Below, in pieces: positions 43,734 through 53,800 of a DNA stretch of 64,000 nt; the first letter of the stretch is position 1; each line of letters begins with the position of its first letter. A program made the translations under genes and the position numbers. The stretch lies in the NCBI GenBank assembly GCA_020628815.1, contig JAHDEN010000003.1, positions 1 to 64,000 on the forward strand, read 5' to 3'. The stretch is from Chloroflexota bacterium. Its GTDB lineage: Bacteria; Chloroflexota; Anaerolineae; Promineifilales; Promineifilaceae. Under the pieces are notes generated by a model. That model saw only the letters and a program-made list of their open reading frames with translations. It had not been told where the DNA came from and ran no database searches.

Positions 43734-45116
43734 ATGGCAAAATTAAGAACCCGTTTCGTCTGTCAAGAATGCGGCCGAATTTCACCTAAACAGATGGGGA
43801 AATGCCCATCCTGCCAGCAGTTTGGCACTTTTGTAGAAGAGGTGCTGGAAAAAGAACCGGCCGCTGGCAACAATCGTCGGCCGGCGTTGACCGTGCGCCC
43901 GCCTGTAAAATTGGCCGAGGTTGAAAAAGAAAACTACCAGCGGATGAAGTTGCCGATTGGGGAGCTTTCACGCGTGTTAGGTGGCGGGATTGTTCCCAGC
44001 TCGCTGGTTTTACTGGGTGGAGATCCTGGTATTGGCAAATCAACCTTGTTGCTACAAATGGCGGCGATGGTGGCCAAAGAGCACGGCAAAGTATTGTATG
44101 TGTCGGGGGAAGAAAGCACGCAGCAAATCCGTATGCGTGCGGACAGAATGAAGGTGACGGCCGATGATCTGTATTTGGTGACTGAAACCCGTTTAGACGC
44201 GATTATGTCCCATATCCAAACCGAGAAGCCGATTATGGTGATCATCGACAGTATCCAAACCACATGGACCGATCAGTTAAAATCGGCTGCCGGAAGTGTG
44301 AGCCAAGTACGTGAGTGCGCAACCCGTCTGCAAGAGCTAGCCAAAAATAGTGCGATCACCATCTTTTTAGTGGGCCACGTTACCAAAGAAGGGACGATTG
44401 CAGGGCCACGTGTGCTGGAACATATTGTCGACACCGTTTTACAGCTTCAGGGTGATCCGTTCCATCGGTATCGCCTGTTACGCAGTATAAAAAATCGCTT
44501 TGGCGCAACGAGCGAGGTCGGTGTTTTTGAAATGATCGAGACCGGCTTAGAAGAGGTTCCCAACCCGTCTGAAGCGTTTTTGGCGGAGCGGCAGATTAAC
44601 GCCTCTGGCTCAGCCATTGCGGTGACGATGGAAGGAACGAGGCCACTGCTGGTCGAGATTCAAGCCCTTGCCAGTGCCACAACTTTTGCGAACCCCCGCC
44701 GTACGGCCAACGGGATCGAATATAACCGCTTGCTGCTGTTAACGGCCGTTTTGTCCCGCCGCGTCCGCCTGTCATTGGCTGATCGGGATGTGTTTGTGAA
44801 CGTGATCGGTGGCCTTGATATTGATGAACCGGCCAGCGACCTGTCGGTTGCCATGGCGATCGCCAGCAGTGTGCGTGATCGGCCGGTCCATGCCGACATG
44901 GCTTTTGTTGGCGAGATCGGCCTGAGCGGTGAGCTACGCACTGTGAGCCAACCTGAGCTTCGCCTGCGTGAAGCCTTTAAGCTCGGTTTTAAACGTTGTG
45001 TGGTACCTGTAGCGGTCGGCCGCCAAAAACCAAATTATCCTAAAGGGCTGAAAGTGATTGAATGCCGCACGCTTAAAGATGCGCTTCAAGTCGGCTTGAT
45101 GCCTCCCTCTGCATGA
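43734..45116 (+). CDS. radA: DNA repair protein RadA
   Basis: 460 aa, the normal length. RecA-like branch-migration helper in recombination repair. The zinc finger Cys10, Cys13, Cys25, Cys28 (CQECG...CPSCQ), Walker A GGDPGIGKS near residue 95, the RadA-specific SIKNRFGATSEVGVF motif near 251, and the Lon-like C-terminal domain (GGLDIDEPASDLSVAMAIAS, VGEIGLSGELRTV) are all present. No ribosome site precedes the ATG. Its stop overlaps the start of the next gene (ATGA), an odd partnership with a secreted hydrolase. Confidence 0.96.
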   Translation: MAKLRTRFVCQECGRISPKQMGKCPSCQQFGTFVEEVLEKEPAAGNNRRPALTVRPPVKLAEVEKENYQRMKLPIGELSRVLGGGIVPSSLVLLGGDPGIGKSTLLLQMAAMVAKEHGKVLYVSGEESTQQIRMRADRMKVTADDLYLVTETRLDAIMSHIQTEKPIMVIIDSIQTTWTDQLKSAAGSVSQVRECATRLQELAKNSAITIFLVGHVTKEGTIAGPRVLEHIVDTVLQLQGDPFHRYRLLRSIKNRFGATSEVGVFEMIETGLEEVPNPSEAFLAERQINASGSAIAVTMEGTRPLLVEIQALASATTFANPRRTANGIEYNRLLLLTAVLSRRVRLSLADRDVFVNVIGGLDIDEPASDLSVAMAIASSVRDRPVHADMAFVGEIGLSGELRTVSQPELRLREAFKLGFKRCVVPVAVGRQKPNYPKGLKVIECRTLKDALQVGLMPPSA

Positions 45117-46732
45117 TTGAAAACGAAACTCCAAAACCAAAAAGAAGACGCTGGTTCCTCATTATCGGGGGGATTGTTAGCGTGCTATTCATGTGCATCG
45201 TTGTTGTGGCGATTGGACTTTTCCTTTACCAAGACACCCTTGCTCCGCTAGAAGTTGAAAATCCGGCCGGTGAAGTTGATCCTGATCTGCTCGCCCAATT
45301 TGACCCCAGCGCCCCGCCTGAATTTGTGGTTCAGGATTGCCCCGTTCGCACACCGGACGAGGCGACGGTTGAATGCGGCACAATTTTGGTGCCTCAAGAT
45401 TGGAACGATCCGCAGCCGGGCGAAGCGGTTGCGCTGGCGGTCGCCGTTTACCGCTCAACCAATCCCAACCCTAAACCGGACCCGGTTATTTATTTAGACG
45501 GGGGGCCAGGCGGATTTACGCTTGAGCTGCTCCCGTTTGTGTTTGAAGACAATATTCAGCCCTTTTTGGCGGAACGGGATTACATCACCTTTGACCAGCG
45601 TGGCATCGGTTATTCAGAACCGGCCTTGGACTGCCCAAATTTAAAAGAGTTGGAGCTAAGCTATCTTGATTCGCGAGCTGAATGGGAAGATGTGAAGCCG
45701 GAGTTTTTGGCCGCAACCGCAGCCTGCAGTGAGAATTTGACCAGCCAGGGGATTGATTTGTCTACATACGGCAGTGCTGCCAGCGCGGCCGATGTCGATG
45801 CAATACGGCAAGCTTTGGGGATTGAGCAGTGGAATCTGTTTGGGGTTTCATACGGCACACGCTTGGCTCAAACGGTGATGCGGGATCACCCGGCCGGGGT
45901 GCGTAGTGTGATTTTAGACTCTGCCTATCCCGTTGAAGCGGATTTGTACGAAAATGTTCCCCGCAGCATGAACGAAGCCTTTCGAGTGTTTTTTGACAGC
46001 TGTGCGGCCGACCCTGCGTGTAGTCAACAATATCCAGATCTAGAAAATCGCTTTTATGCATTAGTTGAAGAGCTGAACGAGAATCCGCTTGAAATCGAGA
46101 TTCAGCACTGGCTAAACGGCTCACGGTATGATGCGCTTTTCTGGGGCGATGACCTAATCGGCATGCTGTTCCAAACCCTCTATTCAGAAACGATGTTTAT
46201 TGACATGCCGGACATTATCGACGACATTGAAAATGGGGAGTTGGATGATGTAATCCAGATGCGAGAACTGTTTTTTGTAAACGATGATTTCTTTAGCGGG
46301 GCGGTGTACACCACGATTCAGTGCCGTGAAGAGTATCCATTTTCGATTCCAGAAAATGCCCAAGACGAAATTGAAAAAAACCCTCGGCTAGCTGAATATT
46401 TTGACGGATACGATTATTCGCTCGAATCATGTTCAAGTTGGGGTGCCGGGCAGGCCAATCCGATTGAAAATGAGCCAGTTGTTTCTGACATCCCTACGTT
46501 GATTTTGGCGGGCGGGTTTGACCCTGTGACGCCACCGTGGTGGGGACAATCGCTTCAAAGCAATCTGTCAAACAGCTATTTTGTCGAGATCCCTCAGTTG
46601 GCACACGGAATCTTTTCTGCAAATGACTGTACCAATCAAATCGGATTAGACTTTATCGATCAGCCAGGCCAAGAGCCAAATTCTGCATGCAAAACAGGCT
46701 TTGCAGAACCTGAGTTTAGTGAACCTGATTAA
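45113..46732 (+). CDS. Membrane-anchored alpha/beta hydrolase, TAP/proline iminopeptidase type
   Basis: 539 aa. N-terminal TM helix (residues about 15-37) preceded by a basic stretch (KPKRRR), so the enzyme is outside. The alpha/beta hydrolase core shows YLDGGPGGF (oxyanion loop), DQRGIGYSEPAL, nucleophile Ser246 in LFGVSYGTRLA, the Asp region GGFDPVTPPWW and a His in QLAHGIFS. Cys pairs in the mature part suggest disulfides. This is the TAP-like group (tripeptidyl aminopeptidase/proline iminopeptidase relatives), which clips short peptides. It overlaps radA by four bases. Copy 2 of the structured repeat starts three bases after the stop. Confidence 0.88.
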   Translation: MIENETPKPKRRRWFLIIGGIVSVLFMCIVVVAIGLFLYQDTLAPLEVENPAGEVDPDLLAQFDPSAPPEFVVQDCPVRTPDEATVECGTILVPQDWNDPQPGEAVALAVAVYRSTNPNPKPDPVIYLDGGPGGFTLELLPFVFEDNIQPFLAERDYITFDQRGIGYSEPALDCPNLKELELSYLDSRAEWEDVKPEFLAATAACSENLTSQGIDLSTYGSAASAADVDAIRQALGIEQWNLFGVSYGTRLAQTVMRDHPAGVRSVILDSAYPVEADLYENVPRSMNEAFRVFFDSCAADPACSQQYPDLENRFYALVEELNENPLEIEIQHWLNGSRYDALFWGDDLIGMLFQTLYSETMFIDMPDIIDDIENGELDDVIQMRELFFVNDDFFSGAVYTTIQCREEYPFSIPENAQDEIEKNPRLAEYFDGYDYSLESCSSWGAGQANPIENEPVVSDIPTLILAGGFDPVTPPWWGQSLQSNLSNSYFVEIPQLAHGIFSANDCTNQIGLDFIDQPGQEPNSACKTGFAEPEFSEPD

Positions 46733-46734
46733 CT

Positions 46735-46903
46735 TGAGTTTTGCTTAAGCTCGGAACTTCTGAAAATAGTCTTTACAAATTATTTGAGCTCAAATATCTA
46801 ACTTGAAATCAACTAGAACGGTGTCATCGGGCCTTTAGGCCTTAGATGACACCGTTCTTTTGGAAGACAATCTGCGTCTTGGTTCTTATCCAAAACTGAG
46901 GTT
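46735..46903 (+). repeat. 168-bp structured repeat, copy 2
   Basis: It matches 9207-9374 over its whole length by eye, with scattered substitutions and one single-base length difference. It begins immediately after the hydrolase stop codon, again downstream of a + strand gene. Together with the next repeat block it fills the 448-bp gap before the Rieske gene. Confidence 0.85.
46815..46862 (+). terminator. Nested hairpin of repeat copy 2
   Basis: AGAACGGTGTCATC (46815-46828) pairs perfectly with GATGACACCGTTCT (46845-46858), enclosing GGCC-TTTA-GGCC. The tail TTTTGG follows. The pair that is G-U in copy 1 is G-C here, so the stem is preserved despite a base change. Confidence 0.5.
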
Positions 46904-46966
46904 GATTAACACAGGTACTCTGCAACAAAACTGATTTCAAATTACTTGTCAGGTCGTCACCCCTGT

Positions 46967-47141
46967 CCCTGCCTACGCAGGGATGACGCGCAGGGATGAC
47001 GTATCTCTAGCGAACCTGAGAAAACTTCTGGGACAAAGTACTATGGCATTGTCCCAGAGGTAATAGAAGTTTTCGAATGCGAGATCACCCTTCGACAAGC
47101 TCAGGGTTCCGCCGTTAAAGGGTAGACTGAGCTTGTCGAAG
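46967..47141. repeat. Composite palindromic intergenic repeat
   Basis: In order: CCCTGC-CTAC-GCAGGG (46967-46982) with CAGGGATGACG repeated directly after it; a two-tier hairpin GAAAACTTCT/AGAAGTTTTC enclosing CTGGGACAA/TTGTCCCAG (47020-47074); and CTTCGACAAGCTCAG / CTGAGCTTGTCGAAG (47090-47104, 47127-47141). The last is a palindrome type seen in the gaps of many bacterial genomes. Short frames here are not genes. Confidence 0.75.
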
Positions 47142-47180
47142 TCGAGGTTCCAATCTTTGAAAACTACTGGCACCCAGATT

Positions 47181-47483
47181 ATGGTTCAAACAGAATTTAA
47201 TCCAGAATCAATAGATGAAAACGGCTCCGTGTCTCTTGAACTGCCTAGCGGCGGTGGGGCGATTATCACTCGAGTGAACGGAGATTTAATCGCTTTTTCT
47301 GCAAAATGCCCGCATGCGGCCGGTGATTTTCGAGAAGGCGAAATCCATCGCGGCCGGGCCTACTGCCCTGTGCATCAATGGAAATTTGATCTGGTAACCG
47401 GCCGTTGCATGGGGGATGAGAACTATCGCATCAAAAAATATCCCATCCAAATTGTGAACGGCTTTATAGTTTTAGACATCTAG
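47181..47483 (+). CDS. Rieske [2Fe-2S] ferredoxin-like protein
   Basis: 100 aa from ATG 47181; an upstream in-frame TTG at 47133 lies in the palindromic repeat and is rejected. The two cluster motifs are complete: CPHAAGDF (Cys43, His45) and CPVHQW (Cys62, His65). There is no signal or TM segment, so this is a small soluble Rieske protein of the kind that feeds electrons to ring-hydroxylating or nitrite reductase-type enzymes. No partner oxygenase lies nearby. It is convergent with the sorbosone dehydrogenase-like gene. Confidence 0.92.
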   Translation: MVQTEFNPESIDENGSVSLELPSGGGAIITRVNGDLIAFSAKCPHAAGDFREGEIHRGRAYCPVHQWKFDLVTGRCMGDENYRIKKYPIQIVNGFIVLDI

Positions 47484-47506
47484 TAGCCGTTCACCGGCTA
47501 GAAAAC

Positions 47507-49132
47507 CTACTGCGCCGCAACAATTTTGTATACCTCGCCACCCACTTGATTAACTAGATACACATCCCCGTTCGCCCCTTCACCAAAGCTAGAGATGAAA
47601 AAGCCCGGCCGACTGAGTGCTGCCACTGAATAGCTCCCATCTTCGGCTGTAAACAAGCGCCAAATCTGGCTTGAGCAGTAGTCGGCGAAAAAGTAGTTGC
47701 CGTAAAGCGCGGGTTGCTGCACCCCACGGTGCATGTATCCACCGGTCACCGAGCAGTGACCGCCGCTGGCATGGTCATATTGGGCGATGGCAGGGATCAG
47801 GTTGGGGGTTGAACAATCATCCAAATAGCAATTGTTTCCCTCAAATATGCGCCAGCCAAAGTTTAGTCCACCTACTCCGGCCGGGTTTAGGCTGATTTCT
47901 TCGATCTCATTTTGACCCACATCACCAATAAGCATGTCGCCTGTGGTCTGATCAAAACTAAACCGCCACGGGTTCCGCCAGCCCAGCGACCAAATTTCGT
48001 TGCGAGCCAAGGCATCATTAACAAACGGATTGTCGGCCGGAATGCCATAAGGCTCTCCATTATCGACGTCGATGCGCAGGATTTTGCCGAGCAATGATTC
48101 AAGATTTTGGGCGTGATTTTCAGGGTCATTTTGTGAACCGCCATCCCCCATGCCGATGTACAGATAGCCGTCTGGGCCAAAGGCGATCATACCGCCATTG
48201 TGGTTCGCATACGGTTGCCCAATCGTCATAAGCTGTCGCTCGCTACCGGCATCTGCCACATTCGGGTCAGCTGTCACTTGGAATTCTGAAATGACCGTAT
48301 TGCCGTTCGCTTGAATGTAATTGACAAAAAAGCGGCCGTTTTCTTGATAGTTTGGGTGGAAGGCTAATCCCAAAAGCCCTTGTTCATTTCGGCCAGAATT
48401 GGTCCGATCAATGATGTTCAAAAACGGTGTGTTTCCTACTGTGCCATCGGCCGCAACTGTCCGAATTGTCCCTTGCTGTTCAACAACAAAAAGACGATCG
48501 TCGGCCGCATGGGTCACAAACAGCGGCTTAGCAAAGCCACCGGCCGTCCATTCTAAATCAATCGCATCAACCGGAGCGGCCAAAGGAGTTGGTTCGGCCG
48601 TTGGTTCGCACATGGGCAACGGGGTCGGCACGGGAATCATTTGCTCAAAAACATTGTTGCTTTCATCGCTTTCTTCGATTTGGTTAGCAGAGTCAACGAT
48701 GATTTGGGGTTCATTTGAATTAACTTCAACCCAAATTTCAGTGCTATCTCCCGGGATCAGCTGCCCATCAAATGGTACGGAGGCTCCGTTAATCGAGATT
48801 TCAAAAGAACCGGCCGGTTGACTGCCTATGTTGGCAATAACCACTTGAGTACCTAAGGGAGTTGTTTCAGTTCGGCAGGTTAAATCTGTTTCGGCCGTGA
48901 TGCTGACGTTGGCAACGGTTAAGTCGGCCAGCAACTGCTCTGGTTGCTCTTCGGCCGGTTCAGGTTCGGCGACCGTTGGCACCGGTGTGAGTGTCGGAGG
49001 AGTTGAGGTGTCTGTAGGGACCTGCACGATTTCAGGCGTAATTTCCGCCACGGGCTCGTCGGCAAGTAGCGAACAGCCGATAAGAAATAGTCCAAAAAGT
49101 AGAATTGTGCCTCTAGAAAATAATTGTTTCAT
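47507..49132 (-). CDS. Lipoprotein with CARDB domain and sorbosone/glucose dehydrogenase (PQQ-type) propeller
   Basis: 541 aa. Lipoprotein signal with LFGLFLIGC (Cys20), a Thr/Pro-rich linker, and a CARDB-type adhesion fold at about residues 68-165 (ADLTVANVSITAET, VVIANIGSQPAGSFEISING, ESDESNN). The six-bladed GSDH propeller follows: FVTHAADDRLFVVEQQGTI, GLLGLAFHPNYQENGRFFVNY, MIAFGPDGYLYIGMGDGG, GKILRIDVDNG, LGWRNPWRFSFD, IGDVGQNEIEE. Related enzymes oxidise aldoses or sorbosone with PQQ outside the cell. The CARDB module probably positions it on the surface. It is single, on the minus strand. Confidence 0.9.
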   Translation of the reverse strand: MKQLFSRGTILLFGLFLIGCSLLADEPVAEITPEIVQVPTDTSTPPTLTPVPTVAEPEPAEEQPEQLLADLTVANVSITAETDLTCRTETTPLGTQVVIANIGSQPAGSFEISINGASVPFDGQLIPGDSTEIWVEVNSNEPQIIVDSANQIEESDESNNVFEQMIPVPTPLPMCEPTAEPTPLAAPVDAIDLEWTAGGFAKPLFVTHAADDRLFVVEQQGTIRTVAADGTVGNTPFLNIIDRTNSGRNEQGLLGLAFHPNYQENGRFFVNYIQANGNTVISEFQVTADPNVADAGSERQLMTIGQPYANHNGGMIAFGPDGYLYIGMGDGGSQNDPENHAQNLESLLGKILRIDVDNGEPYGIPADNPFVNDALARNEIWSLGWRNPWRFSFDQTTGDMLIGDVGQNEIEEISLNPAGVGGLNFGWRIFEGNNCYLDDCSTPNLIPAIAQYDHASGGHCSVTGGYMHRGVQQPALYGNYFFADYCSSQIWRLFTAEDGSYSVAALSRPGFFISSFGEGANGDVYLVNQVGGEVYKIVAAQ

Positions 49133-49252
49133 CTCAAACCTCCAGATAATCGGTTTATCTTTTTAGTGATTATTCCTTTTCTGCAGGGGCGATACCACTA
49201 ACCCAAGAAAATATTTACTTTGGTCTAAAAAACGTGATGATATTGTCTTTAG

Positions 49253-49289
49253 AAAACAAAAAAGCGACAGTGAAGAATTCCACTGTCGC
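49253..49289 (-). terminator. Rho-independent terminator of galT
   Basis: On the minus strand GCGACAGTG-GAATTCTT-CACTGTCGC (49289-49264) is followed by TTTTTTGTTTT. It lies 30 bp after the galT stop codon. Confidence 0.88.
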
Positions 49290-49318
49290 CTGACCAATTT
49301 TTCTAGAATAAACGATTC

Positions 49319-50359
49319 TTACTTTTGTAGGTAATGAACTGTGGGTAGTGAACGTAGCTTTTCGGCCGCTTGTTCTGCTGTGAGGTCACGTTGAATCTCA
49401 CCCAGCATCTCGTATCCCACCATGAATTTTTTAACGGTGGCTGAGCGCAATAGTGGCGGATAAAAATGTGCGTGCAGTTGCCAGTGTGACTGATTCCCCT
49501 CTGTAAACGGCATCCCATGAAAACCGGCCGAATATGGGAACGATGTTTCAAACAGGTTGTCGTAGCAGATCAACAGCTGACTCATAATTGTGGCCAGATT
49601 TTTCTTCTCTGCACCAGAGATTTCATTGAGGTGGCTGATGTGTCGTTTCGGCAACAGCATCAACTCATAAGGCCATGCTGCCCAATAAGGGACTACGACG
49701 ATCCAATCATAGTTTTCAAAGATGGTCCGTTCACCATTCGCGGATTCTTGGTTGGCATAGTCGACTAAAAGCGGCGTCCCATTTTTTGCCATGTACGCCC
49801 GTTGTGATTCATCTTCACGTAGCGCCTGTGTTGGCAAGTTGTTTTGTCCCCAGATCTGACAATGCGGATGCGGGTTTGAACAACCCATCATCGCCCCTTT
49901 GTTTTCAAACACTTGAACCCATTTATAGGTTTTGCTTAGCTCGTTGATTTGATCGATCCACATGTCGATGACTTTTTCGATCCCATTTGGATCCATTTCT
50001 GCCAAAGTCAGGTCATGTCGGCCGGAAAAGCACGCCACCCGACAGACACCGTCTAATCCCGATGAAACAAATAGATCATTGTCCGCTTTGGCCGGGGCCG
50101 GTGGCTCTGACAATAAAACAGGAAAATCGTTTTTAAAGACATAGGTGTCTTCATAATCAGGATTTTGGGTCCCGTTTGATCTGTCATTGCCGGGGCACAA
50201 ATAGCATTTGGGATCATGTTTGGGCAAATCTACCCGGGCTGGGGTTTCAACTTTGCCTAGCCAAGGTCTCTTTAAACGCTGTGCAGAAACAATAACCCAT
50301 TCTTGTGTTAGGGGGTTAAAGCGGCGATGGGGGTGTTCAGTTGGATCAAAAACAGTCAT
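49319..50359 (-). CDS. galT: Galactose-1-phosphate uridylyltransferase
   Basis: Exchanges UMP between UDP-glucose and galactose-1-phosphate in the Leloir pathway. 346 aa, the class I length. Zinc site CYLCPGN near residue 50, the UMP-carrying His in NPHPHCQIWG near 160 (HPH motif), and the second-half motifs HISHLNEISGAEK and WQLHAHFYPPLLRS are intact. galK and galE are not adjacent. It ends at a good terminator. It may supply nucleotide sugars to the glycan genes that follow, though the 454-bp gap and a terminator from the upstream gene separate them. Confidence 0.94.
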   Translation of the reverse strand: MTVFDPTEHPHRRFNPLTQEWVIVSAQRLKRPWLGKVETPARVDLPKHDPKCYLCPGNDRSNGTQNPDYEDTYVFKNDFPVLLSEPPAPAKADNDLFVSSGLDGVCRVACFSGRHDLTLAEMDPNGIEKVIDMWIDQINELSKTYKWVQVFENKGAMMGCSNPHPHCQIWGQNNLPTQALREDESQRAYMAKNGTPLLVDYANQESANGERTIFENYDWIVVVPYWAAWPYELMLLPKRHISHLNEISGAEKKNLATIMSQLLICYDNLFETSFPYSAGFHGMPFTEGNQSHWQLHAHFYPPLLRSATVKKFMVGYEMLGEIQRDLTAEQAAEKLRSLPTVHYLQK

Positions 50360-50523
50360 GATTTTTTTGGATTGAATATTAATTGGAGATTGTTTTGGTA
50401 GGAGATTAAGGGGTATGGGTTAAGAGGAATGATAACTCAATAAACCAAAGTTAATAAATCCCTTTTAGAAATTTGCTCACCTAATAGGATTTGAATCAGC
50501 AGATTCGCTATCGTATTTTAGTT

Positions 50524-50553
50524 GACAAAAACTTGGCCCTTAGGGGGGCCAAG
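50524..50553 (-). terminator. Rho-independent terminator downstream of the NRPS-like gene
   Basis: Minus-strand CTTGGCCCCCCTAAGGGCCAAG is followed by TTTTTGTC. It lies about 260 bp after the NRPS-like stop codon. Confidence 0.7.
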
Positions 50554-50583
50554 CTGAATCGCAAAGTATAAAAATATGTGGGT

Positions 50584-50780
50584 GTAACCAAAATGGTTAC
50601 AGATGTAATGTGCATAGGGCTGAACATTAAATGCTCAAAAGGGACATTGTCCTAAGTCTAATGGTCAGCTGGATAGGAATGGAATTTGTTCTGAGAAAGT
50701 TACTTGAAACCCGTTCCTTTGAAAGCAGCATTTACTGGAGAAGTAAGTGTTTGAATAAACGATTTTAGGTGATGTCACCT
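50584..50780. other. Two short palindromes in the 454-bp galT/NRPS-like gap
   Basis: GTAACCA-AAA-TGGTTAC (50584-50600) and AGGTGA-TG-TCACCT (50767-50780) are exact palindromes of operator-like size. The rest of the gap from 50360 to 50813 shows only the terminator above and the galT upstream region; no gene was seen. Confidence 0.5.
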
Positions 50781-50813
50781 GTGAGCCCATTATGAATTAA
50801 TTCAGGTGGGAAC

Positions 50814-53800
50814 TCAAGCCGTTTGAGCTACTTTTTTACCCTTTGTTTTTTTTGAAACCGATTTCACATATGCGGTCAAGGCTTGAACAACCTTTTTTGA
50901 ATTCGGCTCTTTCAGCAATGATTCCCGGTCCCCTTGAATCTCGTGGATTTTGAGAGACAGTGCATACCCTTTCCAGCCACGATCAATCGATGCATGACTT
51001 AGGGCAGCTGCGCTTTCGGTTGATGTGATCAACAAAATTGAGCCGGTATATGGTTTGATTTTGTATTTACGAATCAAATCATTTAGCTTTTCTTCGTACA
51101 TCACCTTGCGGAAATTCGGAGAAATTAGCGTTTGGGTTGCATCAACCTCGCTGTTATACAGTCCTTTCCCAAAGTTTTGTTCAGCCAATTTTTTGAATAG
51201 GGATCGGTTGAAATAAGCGGCCGGGGCTGCTGCCAAATTCTCAAAACGGTTGCGCAGAGTTGGCCCTGCATGGCTCAAGACCGGGTTTAGGGTGTCAACC
51301 AAGATTAAGGCTGAAATTGTTTCGCCCAAACGGTTTAACTGCTGCGCCATTTCATAGGCGATCAATCCGCCGACTGAATAGCCGCCCAAGAAGTAGGGGC
51401 CTCTTGGCTGTAACTTCTGCATTTCTTTGATGTAGTCGGTTGCAATCTCTTCAATCGATTTAAAATCTTCTTTCTTGCCGTTGGCAATACTGCTTGGCTG
51501 GAAAGAATAGAATGGCTGTTCGCCCAGATGTTTGAGCCAATATCTGAGATATGCGATATCTCCGTCTTCCCCATGAACACAGAAGAATTTTGGCCGATCT
51601 GGTAGCCCTAGCTGAATCTCAAGGACTTTGTTTTTGTCCATGACAGCTTCTTTGCTCAACACCTTGATTTTTTGTGTAAATGACTCCACAAAGTCATCGT
51701 TCGATACGGCCGCTTCTTTTTCTTTGAACCGGATCGACTCTCTTAGTAGATTCGCCAAGTCTGAAATGGTTGAATTCCGATAGACGATGTCAGAATTTAC
51801 TGAAATATCGAAGGTTGAATGAATGCTGTTTTTTAACCGATACGTTTGAATATAGTTCCCACCGACTTCAAAGAAGTCGTCGTTAACGCTAATGTCAGTT
51901 CGATTAAGAAGTTTTTGCCATATTTCGGTCAGTTGCTTTTCAATCTCATCACGGGCGGGAGCTTTGCTGCGCTCAAGCTGAGCCTCTTTAATGTCGGCCG
52001 CAAACAGCTGCATCGTCTCTTCGTTTAAGTTCGACTTTGACCCACGCTCTGTTGATTTAACCTGATAGATTTGAACCGGAACCATGTATTCAGGCATCTG
52101 TTTGAGCAAGTATTTGCGCCAGTTTTGTACAGAATAGGTTTGATCATTAACCAATAAATAGGATGTGATGACCAATTGACCGACATCGTTGTAGATCGGT
52201 GAAATGACAGCTTCATTCACCTCATTTTGCTTCATCAAAACTTTGGAAATATCGTTCAAGTCGATTTTATTTCCGTAGTATTTGATCTGATCATCTTTTC
52301 TGCCCAGATATTCTAAATAGCCATCGGCCGTTAGTCGGCCGTAGTCACCTGTTAAGAACAAGGTCCGACTGCCTTCCAGCCCTTTGGTCAGCGTATCTTC
52401 CGCATAATATCCTTTTGTCAGGATCGGGTTTTTCAGATATCCAGTTTCGGTGCCAAAGCTACTGACCGCAATTTGTCCCGCTTGCCCCGGATTAACCCGA
52501 CGCCCTTCTTCATCAAGCAAATAGACTTTTACATTGTCGATGGGTAGCCCCAAACAAATTCCTTTTGAATCAGTTTTGATGTTTGATTCGAAGCTCGCGA
52601 CAATTCCGCCACTTTCAGTCACGTTATAAAGATTGATGATCTTCTTGCCCGGAATGGTTTCTTTAAATTGAGCAATGAGTTCACTGTGGAGAATCTCACC
52701 TCTCAAAAACCACGTTTCAATCTGATCCAGTTTGTCACCCATATCAGGGACCGTATTCATCATCATCGCCAAAACCGATGGGGGGAGCTGGATGCGTGAG
52801 ACATGGACTTCGTTCAAGAAATCAACAAATTTCTCTGGATCTAAAACGACCTCTTCGGCCACCATAATATTGGTGATCCCTTTAAGCAACGGGGCCCAAA
52901 TCTCAGTTGTGAACTCTATTCTGCTTGGGGAAGCGATTTGGCAGGCGATTTCGCGCAGAGAATAGGGGTAGTTGTTCCACAGCCAATTAAGCTCGTTGAG
53001 CACCGTCTTTGAATAAAAAGGGACTCCCACAGGCTTGATTGGGCTAGAAGAGTAGAGGATGTGTATTGGAGTGATCGGTGAAAAGAGCACATCAAGATTG
53101 CTCGCTTCCATCTCCGACATTTCCCCTTTTTCTTTATCCAAATTGATGACCTTCAATTTAGAATTGCCTAGAGCCGTATACTTTTTGCTCTGATCGCTTA
53201 AAGTAATAATCGCTTGAACATCGGCATTAAACGTAATGAACTTAAGCCGTTTGTTTGTCTCTTTTGGATCGATCAGGATGTAGGTGCACCCGCTTTTTAA
53301 GATAGCAATCATCGCCACAACAAGATCAATCGAGTGAGGGATTGCGATACCGATTGTTTCTCCCTGATGTACTCCGCGGGCGCGAAGATACCTTGCCATT
53401 TGATTTGCTTGCTGGTTAAGTTCTTCAAATGTCAAAAATTGGTTTTTGTAAACGAGGGCCGGCAAGTCCGCATGTTTTTTGGCGGTTTCTTCAAAAATCT
53501 TGTGCAGTAACAAAGACTCGGTAACTGCAAAGTCAGTATCGTTGAACTCGTTTAAGACCGCCTTCGTATCTCCGGGAGAAAGCTGATACGACTCATATTC
53601 TTTCTCAGCCAAATATTTTAGGTTGAAGGGTAAGTTCGTAATTTTCTTTGCAGGCGCTAACGGTGTGCTTAAGGCTTCCTCATCCTCTTCTTCAACATCA
53701 ACGTGTTCAACGTCTGCATCTGCTATTTCAGAGACACTTTCAGCTTCGGGAGTTGATTCTTCGACTTGCTCATCGTTTTTAATGGTAGCCAGATCTAGTA

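Noticed and set aside
46973-47173. Short minus-strand frame downstream of the TAP-type hydrolase
   Set aside because: It lies entirely in palindromic intergenic repeats and its protein reflects the repeat (LSLSKG).
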